DNA from: Blastocladiella emersonii ATCC 22665 | Taxonomy: Eukaryota > Blastocladiomycota > Blastocladiomycetes > Blastocladiales > Blastocladiaceae | NCBI GenBank assembly: GCA_025594325.1 | Contig: JANHCV010000010.1 | Location: forward strand, 372,001-436,000 | DNA length: 64,000 bases | Direction: 5' to 3' | Shown here: in pieces, positions 27,215 through 37,974 of the stretch | How positions within the stretch are numbered: the first letter of the stretch is position 1 | Layout of the letters: each line of letters starts with the position of its first letter | Position numbers and translations under genes: made by a program | Notes under the pieces: generated by a model | Seen by the model: only the letters and a program-made list of their open reading frames with translations | Database searches by the model: none | Told to the model about the DNA's origin: nothing

Positions 27215-27838
27215 GCGCGTTGCTGTTGCTGGGCCACGGGGAAGGTCATGTCGCACGTGGTCAGGTTGAGAGTCTCGGATACGCTGGCTGGGATGAGCCA
27301 AAGCCGCTGCGAGCGAGGTTGCACCAACCGTGGTCACTCGATTCATCGAGACATCCACAGAAGTGTCTATGCCAGCGGATATGCGGTTGGTCAGGCGAGA
27401 AATCAGCTTGTCGCCTCGGTCCCGCATTGCCAGACTGGCTGACGCAATGAAGCCCCTTCCAGCGCCATGAAAGTGAACCTGCGTCAAAGCGTCCATGAAC
27501 TCGCGACCGCCAACGAGAGCTGAGCGTCGCCACCAGTCGAGAACGTCATAGTGCTTGACGCGGCTGTTTGAAATCGCGTCAAAGTCAAACTCGAGCGGCT
27601 TCCCCGACCGCTGCCACGCCAGCAGCACGTTGACGCAGCCCTTCAGGCTCGCCTCGTTCATTGAAAACGACGTGGCGTGGTCCACGATAGCGCGGCGGAC
27701 CCGCGGCGAGTCCTTGGCGAGTAGCACGCAGACCAGCTGGTGCATCCCGCGAAAGTCGTCGGGGTCGAGCAAGCGCACAGCATGGGCCAGGATCTGATCC
27801 AAGATGTCCGGGACAGATAGTTGCACCAAGTTATTCAT
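27215..27838 (-). pseudogene. Accessory-family remnant: F-box-like/VLEWW N-terminal module
   Basis: From the ATG at 27838 the minus strand encodes MNNLVQLSVPDILDQILAHAVRL, KDSPRVRRAIVDHATSFSMNEASL and HYDVLDWWRRSALV. This matches the N-terminal halves of the copies starting at 32445 and 34018. The match continues through VDVSMNRVTTVGATSLAAALAHPSQRI, then shifts frame near 27290 and resumes briefly (LTTCDMTFP) before all similarity ends. The leucine-rich repeats that should follow are missing. It is a truncated, frameshifted copy; expression of a short protein cannot be excluded. Confidence 0.7.
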
Positions 27839-27939
27839 GAGTTTACATTAACGGACATGAGCTGCGGCGGTTGGAAATTCACGCGTGAGCGACGTGGATG
27901 GCACGATATCATGTTCATGGTTGTGAATCTGTGTGGGAG

Positions 27940-28350
27940 CTACGACGCGAAAATGGCGAGTTTCGCTGAACTAAGCTCGGTCCTCCAAAGCTCGAAGGGC
28001 CGAAGTGACGGCGGCAGGTCGCATCGACGCCGAGAACCAATTTCGAGAGATCGAGTGTGTTGAGCGATGACGGTTGGATGCGGAAGATGCGGCCGGGGTC
28101 GACGCACCCGAGCTGCGGGTTTTGAAGGGTCGCCGTGACGTGGGAAGAGCTTGAGCTGGGCTTGACCGTTGATCGGCCTATCCTCTTCAACCCAGTTGAA
28201 GCCGAGCATTGAGAGCGACTTGATTTCGAGGGCTCGCAGCCGGAGAAATTTGATCATGAGAAGCACCAGGTCGCAGACTACAAACTGGACGTTGCTGATC
28301 TGCTGGTTGGAGGTCCGCCAGGGCACTAACAATCTCGTTCGCGCGCAATT
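27940..28350 (-). pseudogene. Accessory-family remnant: central LRR segment
   Basis: Two overlapping minus-strand frames carry the middle of the family. One has LRALEIKSLSMLGFNWVEEDRPING and LKLFPRH; after a frameshift the other has QLGCVDPGRIFRIQPSSLNTLDL and GVDATCRRH. Both line up with the copy at 31155-32445 (GLNWVEEDMPINGLDQLEVFPR, FGRADPGRIFALLPPALESI, FSVDAARRLAAH). It sits upstream, in the minus direction, of the N-terminal remnant at 27838, so it belongs to a separate, earlier copy that has lost its start. Confidence 0.65.
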
Positions 28351-28651
28351 ATCATTTTCGGCAATCACCGACACTGGATCAGATTTATTACGCCCGCGCT
28401 CGTCCTATACCAGGACGATGCTCTCCCGCTTGATGAAATCACATGAGTTGAAGGGAGGCAACGTATCTAGTATCATAACCTGCACTGGTCAAACCTTCGT
28501 GGCCAACGACAACGGAACGCGGCCCGTCACGATCGTCGCCGTCCCGCACGGACTGCAACTCTCCACCTGTTGGTTTGCCTTTATATTTGCTTGATCCAAT
28601 GCTGCACAATTCTCGGCGACCCGCTGGCAGCAAGCAACCTTGCTTGTTGAG

Positions 28652-28672
28652 ACGCGTTCCGAAATCATGTGA
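28652..28672 (+). promoter_or_regulatory. Bipartite promoter element upstream of the forkhead gene (variant)
   Basis: Reads ACGCGTTC-CGAA-ATCATGTGA, a two-mismatch version of the element found upstream of the LRR-family genes. Its 3' end is 108 bp from the ATG, like the 109 bp at the 37975 gene. A CACGTG E-box follows after exactly four bases (28677-28682), as at 37871-37876. Confidence 0.55.
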
Positions 28673-28779
28673 GCTGCACGTGGGCTTGAGACGGTCGCAT
28701 TTCCGCCTGCCGCTCAGGGCGCAGTGACCGTTCGGCTCGAGTACTCAATGATCTCAGTGCACGTACACGACGTAAACAA

Positions 28780-30760
28780 ATGGAACTTGATGCATTAGAC
28801 TCGGATCACCTTTCTCTTGCTTATTCCGAGGCCCAGTTAGCGCAGGGAGGTGTTTGTGTTGAAGGTCCTGGTTCGCCGCTCTTGCCGGACTGCAACTCTC
28901 CCCCCGCTGGATTCGCTCGGTCTGAATCTCCGCCGGCCGGCTTTTCGCTGGATCCGACACCGTTGAACCTCTCGCGTGCTCCAACTTCGGATCAGACGGA
29001 CTCGGACCCTCTCCCAAACTTAGGTTGCAAACATGCGCAGACTTTCGAAAACTACGACGCGCGAGCCGCTTGCTATGCTCCAAACCCTGCTCCGCCGCTT
29101 CCGTCGTCTACCACGCGGGGCTTTTCGCCAGCAGTGCCTCCGCCGCACATGCTTACACCGCCGTCATCCGCTCTGCCCTATCACTCTGCTGCTTATTTGC
29201 CGCCTACACTTGCGCCGTACTCGTCGGGCGTTTGGCACGCGCCGATTGACGGGCTCCCCGCGTCGTACTCGACCTATGTGGCATCTCGCCTCTCAAGAGC
29301 GTACGCTGGCGCTTTCGCGCCGTTCACTCACACGCCAGCCTTCAACGGCTTCTCGATGTCGGCTCCAGTCGCACCACCGCAATCGCTGCAGCCGCCCTCG
29401 ACTCGGGCTACACTTTCGGATGTGCCTCCGCCGCAGCCCCAAGCGGCTCCTTAGGAGCCGACATCGCTGCCGTCCCTTGGATCACCAAGCGGAGCTGCGC
29501 AGGCCGGCCCTAAGGTTGTCGAGGCCAAGAAACGGCCCCGCGTGACGAAGAAGAAGCTTGAGTCGCGACAAGTTGTTCAGTCGGCTGTTGATCCCACAAC
29601 TGGGGAAACATACACCCGACCGCTCTTTACTTACAGTCAACTGATCTGCCTTGCAATCCATTCGACGCCCGATCGGAAGATGCTGTTGGCGGATATCTAC
29701 GCGTACATTATGGAACGCTTTCCGTTCTATCGCGTTATTGATCGAGTCCCTTGGCAGGTACGGGCAAGAGTTCCCTCCTTCCTCGCTCGTGGTGATGCCA
29801 GACTAATACCAACCTGTCTCTTTTGTCCATGTAGAATGCTGTCCGACACAATCTTTCAATTGGTTCTGGATTCTCGCGGGTCAAGCGCCCAGTGACCATG
29901 GAAAGGACGGGGAAAGGCGACTACTGGACCGCTTCCGAGGACTTTTCGAAGCGCGTCTTCCGCAATTGTCCCGATTACACTTCGCTCGAGACTTTGACTG
30001 CTTCACTTGCAGAGGCCACTGCGTCACCCACTGCCGCGTCGCCCACCGCCGCGCCGCTCACCGCCAAAGCTGCCATCGCCATGGCTCGGCAGCGTGGGCG
30101 CGCGCCGTACAACACAACCGAGCTCATTTGTGCCGCTCTCGCTTCCACGCCTGACCGCAAAATGACCGCTGCTCAAATTCGAATGTGGGCTCAGCGCGAG
30201 TACGAGTTCTATCGCCGCAAGGACAGCTCACGCTTGCAGGTATGTCCGCCCGCGGATTCTTGGCCGCTGGCGCATGCCTCCATGCTAACCGCGCGGCTCT
30301 TCGTGTGTAGGGTGCCATTAGCAACAAACTCAGCCATCACCATAGCTTCACTTGGGTTCAGCGCGACGCAACTGCCGATCGCGACAACAGGTCGCGCGGC
30401 TACCTCTGGACGGCGAGTGATACCTTTATTCGAGAGACGCTCGCCCGCAGAGTCTGGCAAGGCCCAGCCCCGCTGTCGACTGCGACTTCGAACCTGCCAG
30501 CCGCGACGCATGGCGGCGGCAGCGGCGATTCGAATGGTTCCCCTCCGGCGGACTCGGACACCGAATCCGGCTCCGAATCGGATACACTCGTCAAGCTTGT
30601 TGCACGCAAGCGGCGGCGGGTCGATGGCTTGTATTCCGACCAGTCTGGCGACGAAAGCGCGGGCGTGGAAGATCCTGTGGGCTGGGATGGCCGCGAATCG
30701 GCGGCACCGAGCCCCGCCTTGTCAAACTCGGCGGATTCTCCTGTTTCGTCGGATCGATAG
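28780..30760 (+). CDS. Protein with two tandem forkhead (winged-helix) domains
   Basis: This is a probable sequence-specific transcription factor. Exons: 28780-29757, 29835-30239 and 30311-30760; introns 77 and 71 nt. The first forkhead (about residues 277-370) reads YSQLICLAIHSTPDRKM, FPFYRVI, then across the intron WQNAVRHNLSIGSGFSRV and GKGDYWTASED, a canonical helix-3/wing pattern. The second (about 410-520) reads NTTELICAALASTPDRKM, YEFYRRKDSSRLQ, across the intron GAISNKLSHHHSFTWVQ and RGYLWTASDTF, more diverged but co-linear, with an intron at the equivalent site. The N-terminus is Pro/Ser-rich; the C-terminus has an acidic patch and an RKRRR basic signal. An in-frame TAG at 29452-29454 interrupts exon 1. 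It may be removed by an unrecognised intron ending CCTTAG, or the gene may be damaged, or translation may begin later. Confidence 0.7.
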
Positions 30761-31154
30761 CTGGTTTGAGCATAAATACGATCCTGTTATTGTTACGTTG
30801 GATGCACAGTGATTGAATTGAGAAGCGAGGCGCCGAGCCAGCGTCAATCGACGCGAAGAGTCCAGTTGGCGAGTAAGCACACGACGGACGCGTCGCGATA
30901 TCCCGTTTATGGCGCTCGCGAGGGCGCGCTCGCGTCGCTCGCTCTCTGTTCACAAGCAACTCTCGCAAATGATGGGTGGAACTAACTTAGCGTGGTGGTC
31001 AAAGCTGGATCCCTGGATGATTTTCGCGGTCGAATAGGGCGTTCGTTACCTTTTCCTTTTGCGCGCACGACTCTTTTGAATGTTGTTAACGTAAGCGTCG
31101 ACGCGTAATAATATAATAGGGGTCATGTCGCGTAGAAAACGCGTAATACTCGTC
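30761..31154. other. Intergenic region between forkhead gene and LRR copy
   Basis: 394 bp between convergent genes. It holds ACGCGTCG-CGAT at about 30888-30899, the left half of the bipartite promoter element, without the right half. Otherwise there is only an AT-richer stretch near 31110, possibly 3' UTR. Confidence 0.4.
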
Positions 31155-32445
31155 TCACAGCGCCAGGACGGCAGGCGTCGACGGATTCTCCTCGATCAGT
31201 TTGTCGCGATCCGCATGCGGCAGGCCCTCGAGATGAAGCTCGACCAGCGATGACGGGATGCAGCCAAGGACAACTCGAGCACCGATCGCTGTTGCAGCCA
31301 CGCTGGAGATATGTAACCGGACCAGGCGCGTGGATGGGAGGACGTGAGCGAGTTTGGCGAGACCTTCGTCACGGAGCGGATTGCCGCTCACGTGCAAGTG
31401 CTCGAGACGCGGAAGGTGGCGGCAGATTGTCTCCATGTCGGCAGAGCGGGTGAGGCAAGATCTCATGCTCAAGATCTTGAGCAAATGCGGGAGCGCCGGC
31501 GCAAGAATGGAGAGCTGCTCGGAATCAAGGGTGCACGCGTCGAGGCAGAGTGACCGCAGGGTTGTGGGAAAATGGGCAGCCAAGCGGCGAGCGGCGTCGA
31601 CGCTGAAGACCGTGTACGTAAGGCCGATTGATTCCAGTGCAGGCGGAAGAAGAGCGAAAATGCGACCGGGGTCGGCTCGCCCAAAATGAGGGCGTTGCAT
31701 TGTCAGGGTTTCAAGGTTGCGCGGAAACACTTCGAGCTGGTCCAAGCCGTTGATTGGCATATCTTCCTCGACCCAGTTGAGGCCTCGCCAGCGACTTGAT
31801 GGTTCGTGAGTCGTAGAGCTTGAGCAATTGGATTGTCGGGAAGATCAAGTTGCACGCGGTCAGGATGAGAGAGGCAATGCGCTGTCGCGGGTGCACTAGG
31901 GCTACTGCAAGCGCACCCGCACCAGTTGCCGTCACTCGATTCGCGGAGACATCCACAGCACTGATTGTACCGGTGGAGATTAAGTCAGTCAGTCGAAAAA
32001 TCAGCGTGTCGCCTTGGTCCCGCGAAGCCATCTCGGCAGCTGAGACAAAGCCCTGCCCAGCGCCAAGAAAATGAACCCGTGCCATAAGGTCCGTGGGGTC
32101 GCGGTCGGCCAAAAGTCCCGAGCGCCGCCACCAGTCAAAGACGTCGTAGTGCTTGACGCGGCTGTTCGAGATCGCGTCAAAGTCAAAGTCGAGCGGCTTG
32201 CCCGACCGCTGACACATCTGCAGCACATTGATGCGGCCCGTCAGGCTCGCCTCGTTCATTGAAATCGACGTGGTGTGGTCGAAGATAACGCGGCGGACCC
32301 GCGGCGAGTCCTTGGCGAGCATGACGCGCGCGTCGCTGAGCATGCGCTCGATGTCGTCAGGATCTTCAAGCCGCACGTCGTGCGCCAAAATCCGATCGAA
32401 AATGTCTGGGACAGCTAGTTGCGCCAAGTTATTCATGGGTTGCAT
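31155..32445 (-). pseudogene. Accessory-family F-box-like/LRR gene with one frameshift
   Basis: The N-terminal half (from MQPMNN at 32445 or MNN at 32436) has an F-box-like start VPDIFDRILAHDVRLEDPDD, then HTTSISMNEASLTG and HYDVFDWWRRSGLL, an ankyrin-like VLEWW-type unit. Leucine-rich repeats follow (FGRADPGRIFALLPPALESIGL, LPHLLKILSMRSCLT, LPRLEHLHVSGNPL). The two halves are in different frames, and the shift lies near 31785. A paralogue has KALTLGMNW where this copy reads KSLA then GLNW, which fits a 2-nt deletion. Both halves are otherwise fully open to the natural stop at 31155. It is either a very recent pseudogene or a sequence error. Confidence 0.7.
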
Positions 32446-32722
32446 GAGAAGGGTTCGGTCGGTTCGCAGAGGTAGCGATGAAGGCGAGCGCCACTGGTCA
32501 CGATGAGCGCAAACGCGACCCTGAAACGCGACGCGCGCGCCGCCAGCAAACCGACCGTGTAACTTTCGCAACGCTCGCGAGCGCAGCTCTCGTTAAGCAC
32601 CTTAACGAGTGTGACTGGGCCCAAAGTCTGATGTCATGAGCGACATGGGCCGCGTGGCGCAACGCGTCTTGAGCAGGGTGCATCAATCAGAGTGTATTAC
32701 GGGCAAACCGACTGTTCTTTCA

Positions 32723-34018
32723 TCACAGACTCACTCCAAAGCGGACCACCAGCTTCAGCTGGCTCACCACTGCCCGATCAGCAAGCGGTAAATACTTGAG
32801 CTCGAGCTCGGTGAGCGACGGCGGAGCGCAGTCAAGGACAGCGCGAGCACCGATCTTGCTGGCACCAACGGCAGAAAGATACAAGCGAACCAGGACCGTG
32901 GCCGGGAGATACTCGGTAAGCTTGGCGAGGCCCATGTCGCCAAGCGGATTGCCAGACAGGACAAGGATTTCGAGTCGCGGCGGGAGGTGGCGGCAGAGCG
33001 TGTCCATTTCGCCAAGGCGAAGGTGGCAGGACATCAGATTCATAGTCCTGAGCGTGTGCGGGAGCCGCGGCGCGAGAATATCGAGTTTCCCGGCGCCAAG
33101 GTCAGTTTTAACGAGTTGAAGGGACCAAAGGGACGGCGGCAGGTGCGCCGCCAAGCGGCGAGTTGCAGCAACGCTCAACATTGTGCGCGGAAGCTCGAGC
33201 CAGGTGAGAGTGGGTGGAAGGAGTGCAAACACGCGGCCGGGGTCGACTCGCCCAAATTGCATGCCTTCGAGTGAGAGGCGCTGGAGGTTGTGCGGGAACA
33301 AATCGAGCTGATCCAGGCCATCGATCGGCATACCCTCCTCGATCCAGTTCATGCCAAGCGTGAGCGCTTTGATGGTCGGTGATATGTAGAGCTGAAGGGA
33401 CTGGAGCACCGGAAAGGTCAAGTCGCACGCGGCCAGCTGAAGGTAGGTGACCCGTTGGCCAGGGTGCGATAGGGCAGCTTTAAGCGCGTTTGCACCGATC
33501 GCGGTTACTCGATGCTTCGTGACGTTCACAACGGAGATTTTCCCGGCGCATATGTTATCGACCTGACCTAGAATGAGCGCATCGCCTTGGTCCCGCGACG
33601 CCCGTTCGGCGGCTGAGACAGGCCCTCGTCCAACACCAAGAAAATGGACCCGAATCATGGGCTCGGTAAGGTTACGATCGGCAACAAGTCCTGACCGTCG
33701 CCATCAGTTGACGACGCCGTAGTGCTTGACTGGGCTCGTCGCGATCGCATCCCAGTCAAACTCGAGCGACTTGCCTGACTTCGCCCACATCCGGAGCACA
33801 TGGACGTGACCCGCCAGGCTCGCTTCAGTCGTGGAAATCGACGTGACATGGTCAACGAGTGCGCGGTGGACCCGCGGCGAGTCCTTGGCGAGCCTGACGC
33901 GAGCGTAGCTGAGCATGCCCTCAATGTCGTCGGGATCCTCTAACCACACGGCGTGCGCCAGAATCCGATCGAAAATGTCCGGGAGAGATAGTTGCGCAAA
34001 GTTATTCATGGGTTGCAT
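32723..34018 (-). pseudogene. Accessory-family F-box-like/LRR gene with one nonsense codon
   Basis: The frame runs from MQPMNNFAQLSLPDIFDRILAHAVWLEDPDD (34018) to the stop at 32723, 432 codons, broken only by TGA at 33704-33706. The paralogues have tryptophan there (DWW versus N-stop-W), so a TGG to TGA change explains it. Downstream the LRR half is intact: MNWIEEGMPIDGLDQLDLFPHNLQRLSL, LPPSLWSLQL, LPPRLEILVLSGNPLGDMGLAKL. It faces the plus-strand copy starting at 34182 across only 163 bp. Readthrough is conceivable, but loss of function is simpler. Confidence 0.7.
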
Positions 34019-34181
34019 GAGCGGGCGGTTCGCTCGCTCGCAGAGGACGAAGATCATGAGGCGACGACGAGTTCAACGCGGGCCACCCCCGACGGAGCGC
34101 CTGACGGAGGCGTGCCGCCAGACTTGGCCCCCTGGCGGCTTCTCACCGCTCTCGCTCGCAATGCAAAGCTGATGCAAAACC

Positions 34182-36037
34182 ATGCTTGACAAACTTTATG
34201 TGCCGGCAATCATCGAGCGGATCTTGGTCCACGCCGTGAAGCTTCACGACAAGGACCGGGCCAAGCGCCACCTCACCCCGAACGAGAACGGCCGCGAGCG
34301 CGTGCGAACGCTCATGCAATACGCCCGCGTGATGCCGCGCGCTCTCATTCCCGGCATCGAGCGGGCGATCCTGCTCCACGCACCCTTGCTTTCGCTGGAC
34401 AGGGCGACCGAGGACGGCAAGGTCGCCGTGCTTGCTCAATGGGCCGCTCACGGCCTTCCCCTCAAGTGCTCTTCCGAAGCGCTCGAATCGGCCATCACGG
34501 GGCGCATGGTGGACGTCGTCGAGTGGTGGCGCAACATGGGCGGAATCGACGACGTGGTTCCGGAGCTCGAGGACTGGCTGCTTGAATCGTTCGGACATAG
34601 CGACTACTTCACCGCTGTTCGTGTCGCACTTGGCCTGGATATCATGTCTACGAGGGCCAGCCTGGAGGTATAGCCGAGTTTGTGGTACGTCGTTTCTGAC
34701 CGACACCCACACGTGTTCCGTATATCAAACTAACCCAAACCGGAACCGGGACGCATAAGGTCGCAAGCCGTGCAACGCTATTGATCACGCCGTTGACGAG
34801 CAATACGACGCCATTGCGAACGGCCTCACCGACAAGATTTCCATGACGCACGAGCCCATCTCGATCCACGGCCTCCAGCGTCTCAACGCCGCCATGGCCA
34901 GCCCGTCGCAGAAACTCAAGGAGCTTCGCCTTTGGGGCTGCACCATCGACATTCCGCGACTCACCACACTCCGCGTCCCCGAGTCGGTGGTCAAGGTGAC
35001 CGTCGGCGGCTTTTGGTTGGGCGGCATCGGCCTATCGTCTCTCAAAAAATGCAGCGGGATTCGTTGGCCCTCGCAACTCAAGTCGCTTTCGCTTGCGGAC
35101 GCGAACCTCAACGGATCCACCGCCACTGACTTGTTTTTTTCACCGACTTCCTCCTTCGCTGCACTCGCTGTCGCTTCACAACTGCGGTCTCAACGGCGTA
35201 ACCTTGATCCAAGTTGTCAAAGTGCTTCCACCGACCCTCGAGGCCTTCGACCTGCGCAAGAACCGAATCAACGCTGCCGCGCTTGCAAACGCTGGCGCTT
35301 TGCTTCCTCCGTCGCTCCAGGTTCTTGATCTGAGCAACAACGCGTATCTCTCGGATGGGCGGTCGAATGTGACTTGGACTTTCCCAGCATCGCTCGAGGA
35401 GCTCAACCTGCTTGGCACCAAGCTCGGCACCCTTGGTACGCAAGCCATCGCGACAGCCCTTCCTCGGTCGCTCAAAAAGCTCTTGATGTCGGAAAGCGAC
35501 CTCGACCCAGAGGAGGCCGCAACTATCTTCGCCTCTCTCCCGCCCTCGCTCACCAAGCTCTACATCACCAACTGCCCGATTTACGACAAGGCCGCCGCCG
35601 CGCTGGCCCGCGCGCTCCCCCAAAAGCTCGAGGAGTTTGTCTTCTACTGGTCCAAGCTCACGGCTCTGCAGACGGCTGGGTTTCTGCGCCGCTTGCCGCC
35701 CACGCTGCACACGCTCGACCTTGGCGGGGCCGTGCTTGGTACTTCGGGCACTCGCCTTCTCATTAAGAATATGCCGAAGCGCCTTCAGGTCCTGAAGCTG
35801 CGCTCCGCGGAATTCGACGACGCGTGCGCCGGTTTCCTTGCCCGCAGCCTCCCGCGCACGCTGACGTGGCTCGACCTCCCAATGAACAAGATCACGTCGG
35901 TCGGTGCCCTCTTGATCACGTCCAAGGCGCCGCTGAAGCTGACTCGGCTCTCGTTCTGCGAGAACGGGATCCCGCCGAGTGCTCAGCCAGCGATTCGTGC
36001 CGCCACCCCAGCTACCCTCACCGACCATACTTTCTGA
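34182..36037 (+). pseudogene. Accessory-family F-box-like/LRR gene with a homopolymer frameshift
   Basis: Exon 1 (34182-34667) encodes VPAIIERILVHAVKL, ATEDGKVAVLAQWAAHGLPL and VDVVEWWRNMGG. A 100-nt intron (34668-34767) with a weak AAG acceptor is inferred because it joins phase 0 to AIDHAVDEQYDAIANGL, the family's link to the LRRs. Exon 2 runs to 36037 with repeats such as LPPSLHSLSLHNCGLNG, LPPTLEAFDLRKNRI and LPRTLTWLDLPMNKITSVGA. The only break is a run of seven T at 35134-35140; six would restore the frame and give 584 aa. Sequencing error, fresh mutation or slippage are all possible. No bipartite promoter element was found upstream. Confidence 0.7.
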
Positions 36038-36230
36038 TCGTTGTTTTGTATTTCATTTTTCCCTGGCTCCAATGGCTCGGAGTTCTTGTTGTTCCAATAT
36101 ATTATGATGATTCGCTTCCACCTAATCATGAATGAGTAATCCCTTACTGGTGCGAGGTCTCGTACAAAGTAGCCAGTGAAAGAGCAAGGTTCTGCATGGG
36201 CATCAGCCAAAACTACATGGAGGCAATTTT

Positions 36231-36251
36231 ACGCGTCGCGTTATCATGTGA
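36231..36251 (+). promoter_or_regulatory. Bipartite promoter element
   Basis: ACGCGTCG-CGTT-ATCATGTGA, ending 132 bp before the ATG of the LRR-family copy at 36383. A CACATG box follows after four bases (36256-36261). The seventeen fixed positions match the elements at 37846, 58606 and 60762. Confidence 0.7.
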
Positions 36252-36382
36252 CAGCCACATGATGCCGGGCCTGCTCCCTGCCGCGCGCCCGCGCCGCGAG
36301 CAGCAACTGCGGTGCAGGCTACGTCCTCTTGCTCCCGCTCAGGCACCATCGACGTAAACCTATGAAAAGCTGATGCAACGTC

Positions 36383-37594
36383 ATGTTCGGTCCAATCCAC
36401 GTACCCGAGGTGCTTGAGCGAATCCTCGTCGATGCCATTGCACTCTGCGACCCAGACGACGCGTCGGCTCTCGTCCAAATTGCGCGCGTGGTGCCGCGGT
36501 CGCTCGCTCCGCACGTCGAGCGCGCCCTCCTGCAGCATGCGTCGCATCTCTCGCTTGAAGCAGCCACTGCGCGTGGTAGAGTGGATATACTTGATCGCTG
36601 GGCTGCGCATGGCCTTCCGCTTCAGTGGTCCGTCGAGGCCTTGCAAGCGGCAGTCGACTCGCGACACCTCGCCTGTTTGGAATGGTGGCGCGACTCAAAT
36701 ACGCTTGACGAAGCGGATCCGGAGCTTGTGGACTGGCTGGAGGAGCACCCGTCAAACGACGAGGACGATTTTGACCCCGTTCGTGTAATTCTTGGTCTCG
36801 GTATTTAAGCTTACGAGCCTGAAGATGAAAATGGCACTGCTCCGCCTGCTCCGGTACGTGCGATCCGTTGGTAGTGTCGAATGAAGCATTTCTGACAAAC
36901 ACAAAACCATGGCTCGCCGGGACGTGATGCATGAAACGCACTCAAAGCAATCGCAGCAGGTCGCCTCTCCCACCTTCGATACCATGGAATGAACATTTCG
37001 CTCGCCAGTATTCGCTTGCTCAACGGAGCAATGGTGAGCCCAATGCAGGCGCTCCGCACCGTGGACCTGTATGGGTCGACAATCGATTTGGTTCGCCTGC
37101 GCGCAGTTCGGTTTCCAGACACGGTGACAACTATTTCGCTTGGGCAACTATGCCTTGGGGTCGCGGCCGAGGGTCACGCATTGGAACCTGTCAACTGGCC
37201 TGCTTCGCTCTCGACGCTGGCCATCATTCACGCCGAGCTCCCGGTGCGTACCGCAACTTGTCTCCTTGCTGAGCTTCCCGAGGGCTTGACTTCCTTGAAT
37301 CTGTCCTCGTGCGGAATCTCCGACAACAATGTGGTGCAGATCGCGTCGTGCTTCCCGCGCGGACTCAAGCGACTTGTCCTTCGGGACAATTTCCTGACTG
37401 GGCGCGGAATCAGCGAGCTAGACCTGACCACGAACGAGATCACCGATTCTGTCGCCCAGACTTTGGCTAAGAACCTCCCGCTAAAATTGACGCATCTAGA
37501 CTTGCTCGAGAATCGAGTGAACAAGGCGGGATACACGAAGATTCGCATTGCGGCGTTGCAGCGGCGCCAAATGCTCACAATTGATGAAGTGTAA
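36383..37594 (+). pseudogene. Accessory-family F-box-like/LRR gene, internally deleted and broken
   Basis: It starts with HVPEVLERILVDAIALCDPDDASAL, SLEAATARGRVDILDRWAAHGLPLQWS and LACLEWWRDSNTL. A TAA at 36806-36808 interrupts it, although in-frame similarity-like sequence (AYEPEDENG) continues for a short distance. The LRR part restarts at about 36955 (AIAAGRLSHLRYHGMNISLASIRLLNGAM) after an unclear junction, and has far fewer repeats than its sisters. CFPRGLKRLVLRDNF joins directly to ISELDLTTNEITDSVAQTL, as expected for an internal deletion. It ends at the TAA at 37592-37594. The promoter element remains intact. Confidence 0.65.
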
Positions 37595-37845
37595 GCCGAG
37601 TTTGTATTCTAATGAACGCTCCCGGGAACTCGTTTTGCTGTGATAAATTTCTCGCTGTCTTTTCTCCAGTATTTTGTCTCAGGAAGCGGGCACTGGCTCG
37701 AGTTTGGGCCGTGCACGCGGAAGGCACAAGCGCAACGCGCAGCAGAGCGTGAGCCTTTGAGGATTTGAAGAACATGGTCCATGAGGTGCGTGTCAATCGA
37801 GGTGCACTAAACTAAACGCTTACCGAAACGCGCGTAAAGTGGCTC

Positions 37846-37866
37846 ACGCGTCGCGATATCATGTGA
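37846..37866 (+). promoter_or_regulatory. Bipartite promoter element
   Basis: ACGCGTCG-CGAT-ATCATGTGA, ending 109 bp before the ATG of the intact LRR-family gene at 37975. It is followed after four bases by CACGTG (37871-37876). The left half contains ACGCGT, the MCB/MBF core known in other fungi; the right half contains a CATGTG E-box. Function is inferred from conservation and position. Confidence 0.75.
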
Positions 37867-37974
37867 ATTTCACGTGAGGATCAGCCCTGTCGGCCTGCGA
37901 GACGGCCGCGTGGCGCGGCGAGTTTGAGTTTGCTCCCTCGCTCTTTGTACCTCACCTCGCAGAACAAATTACTC

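Noticed and set aside
33704-33706. TGA read as tryptophan (alternative nuclear code)
   Set aside because: All intact genes in the window end at ordinary TAA, TAG or TGA stops at the family's expected C-terminus (for example separase and MDM34 end in TGA). A point mutation is the simpler explanation.
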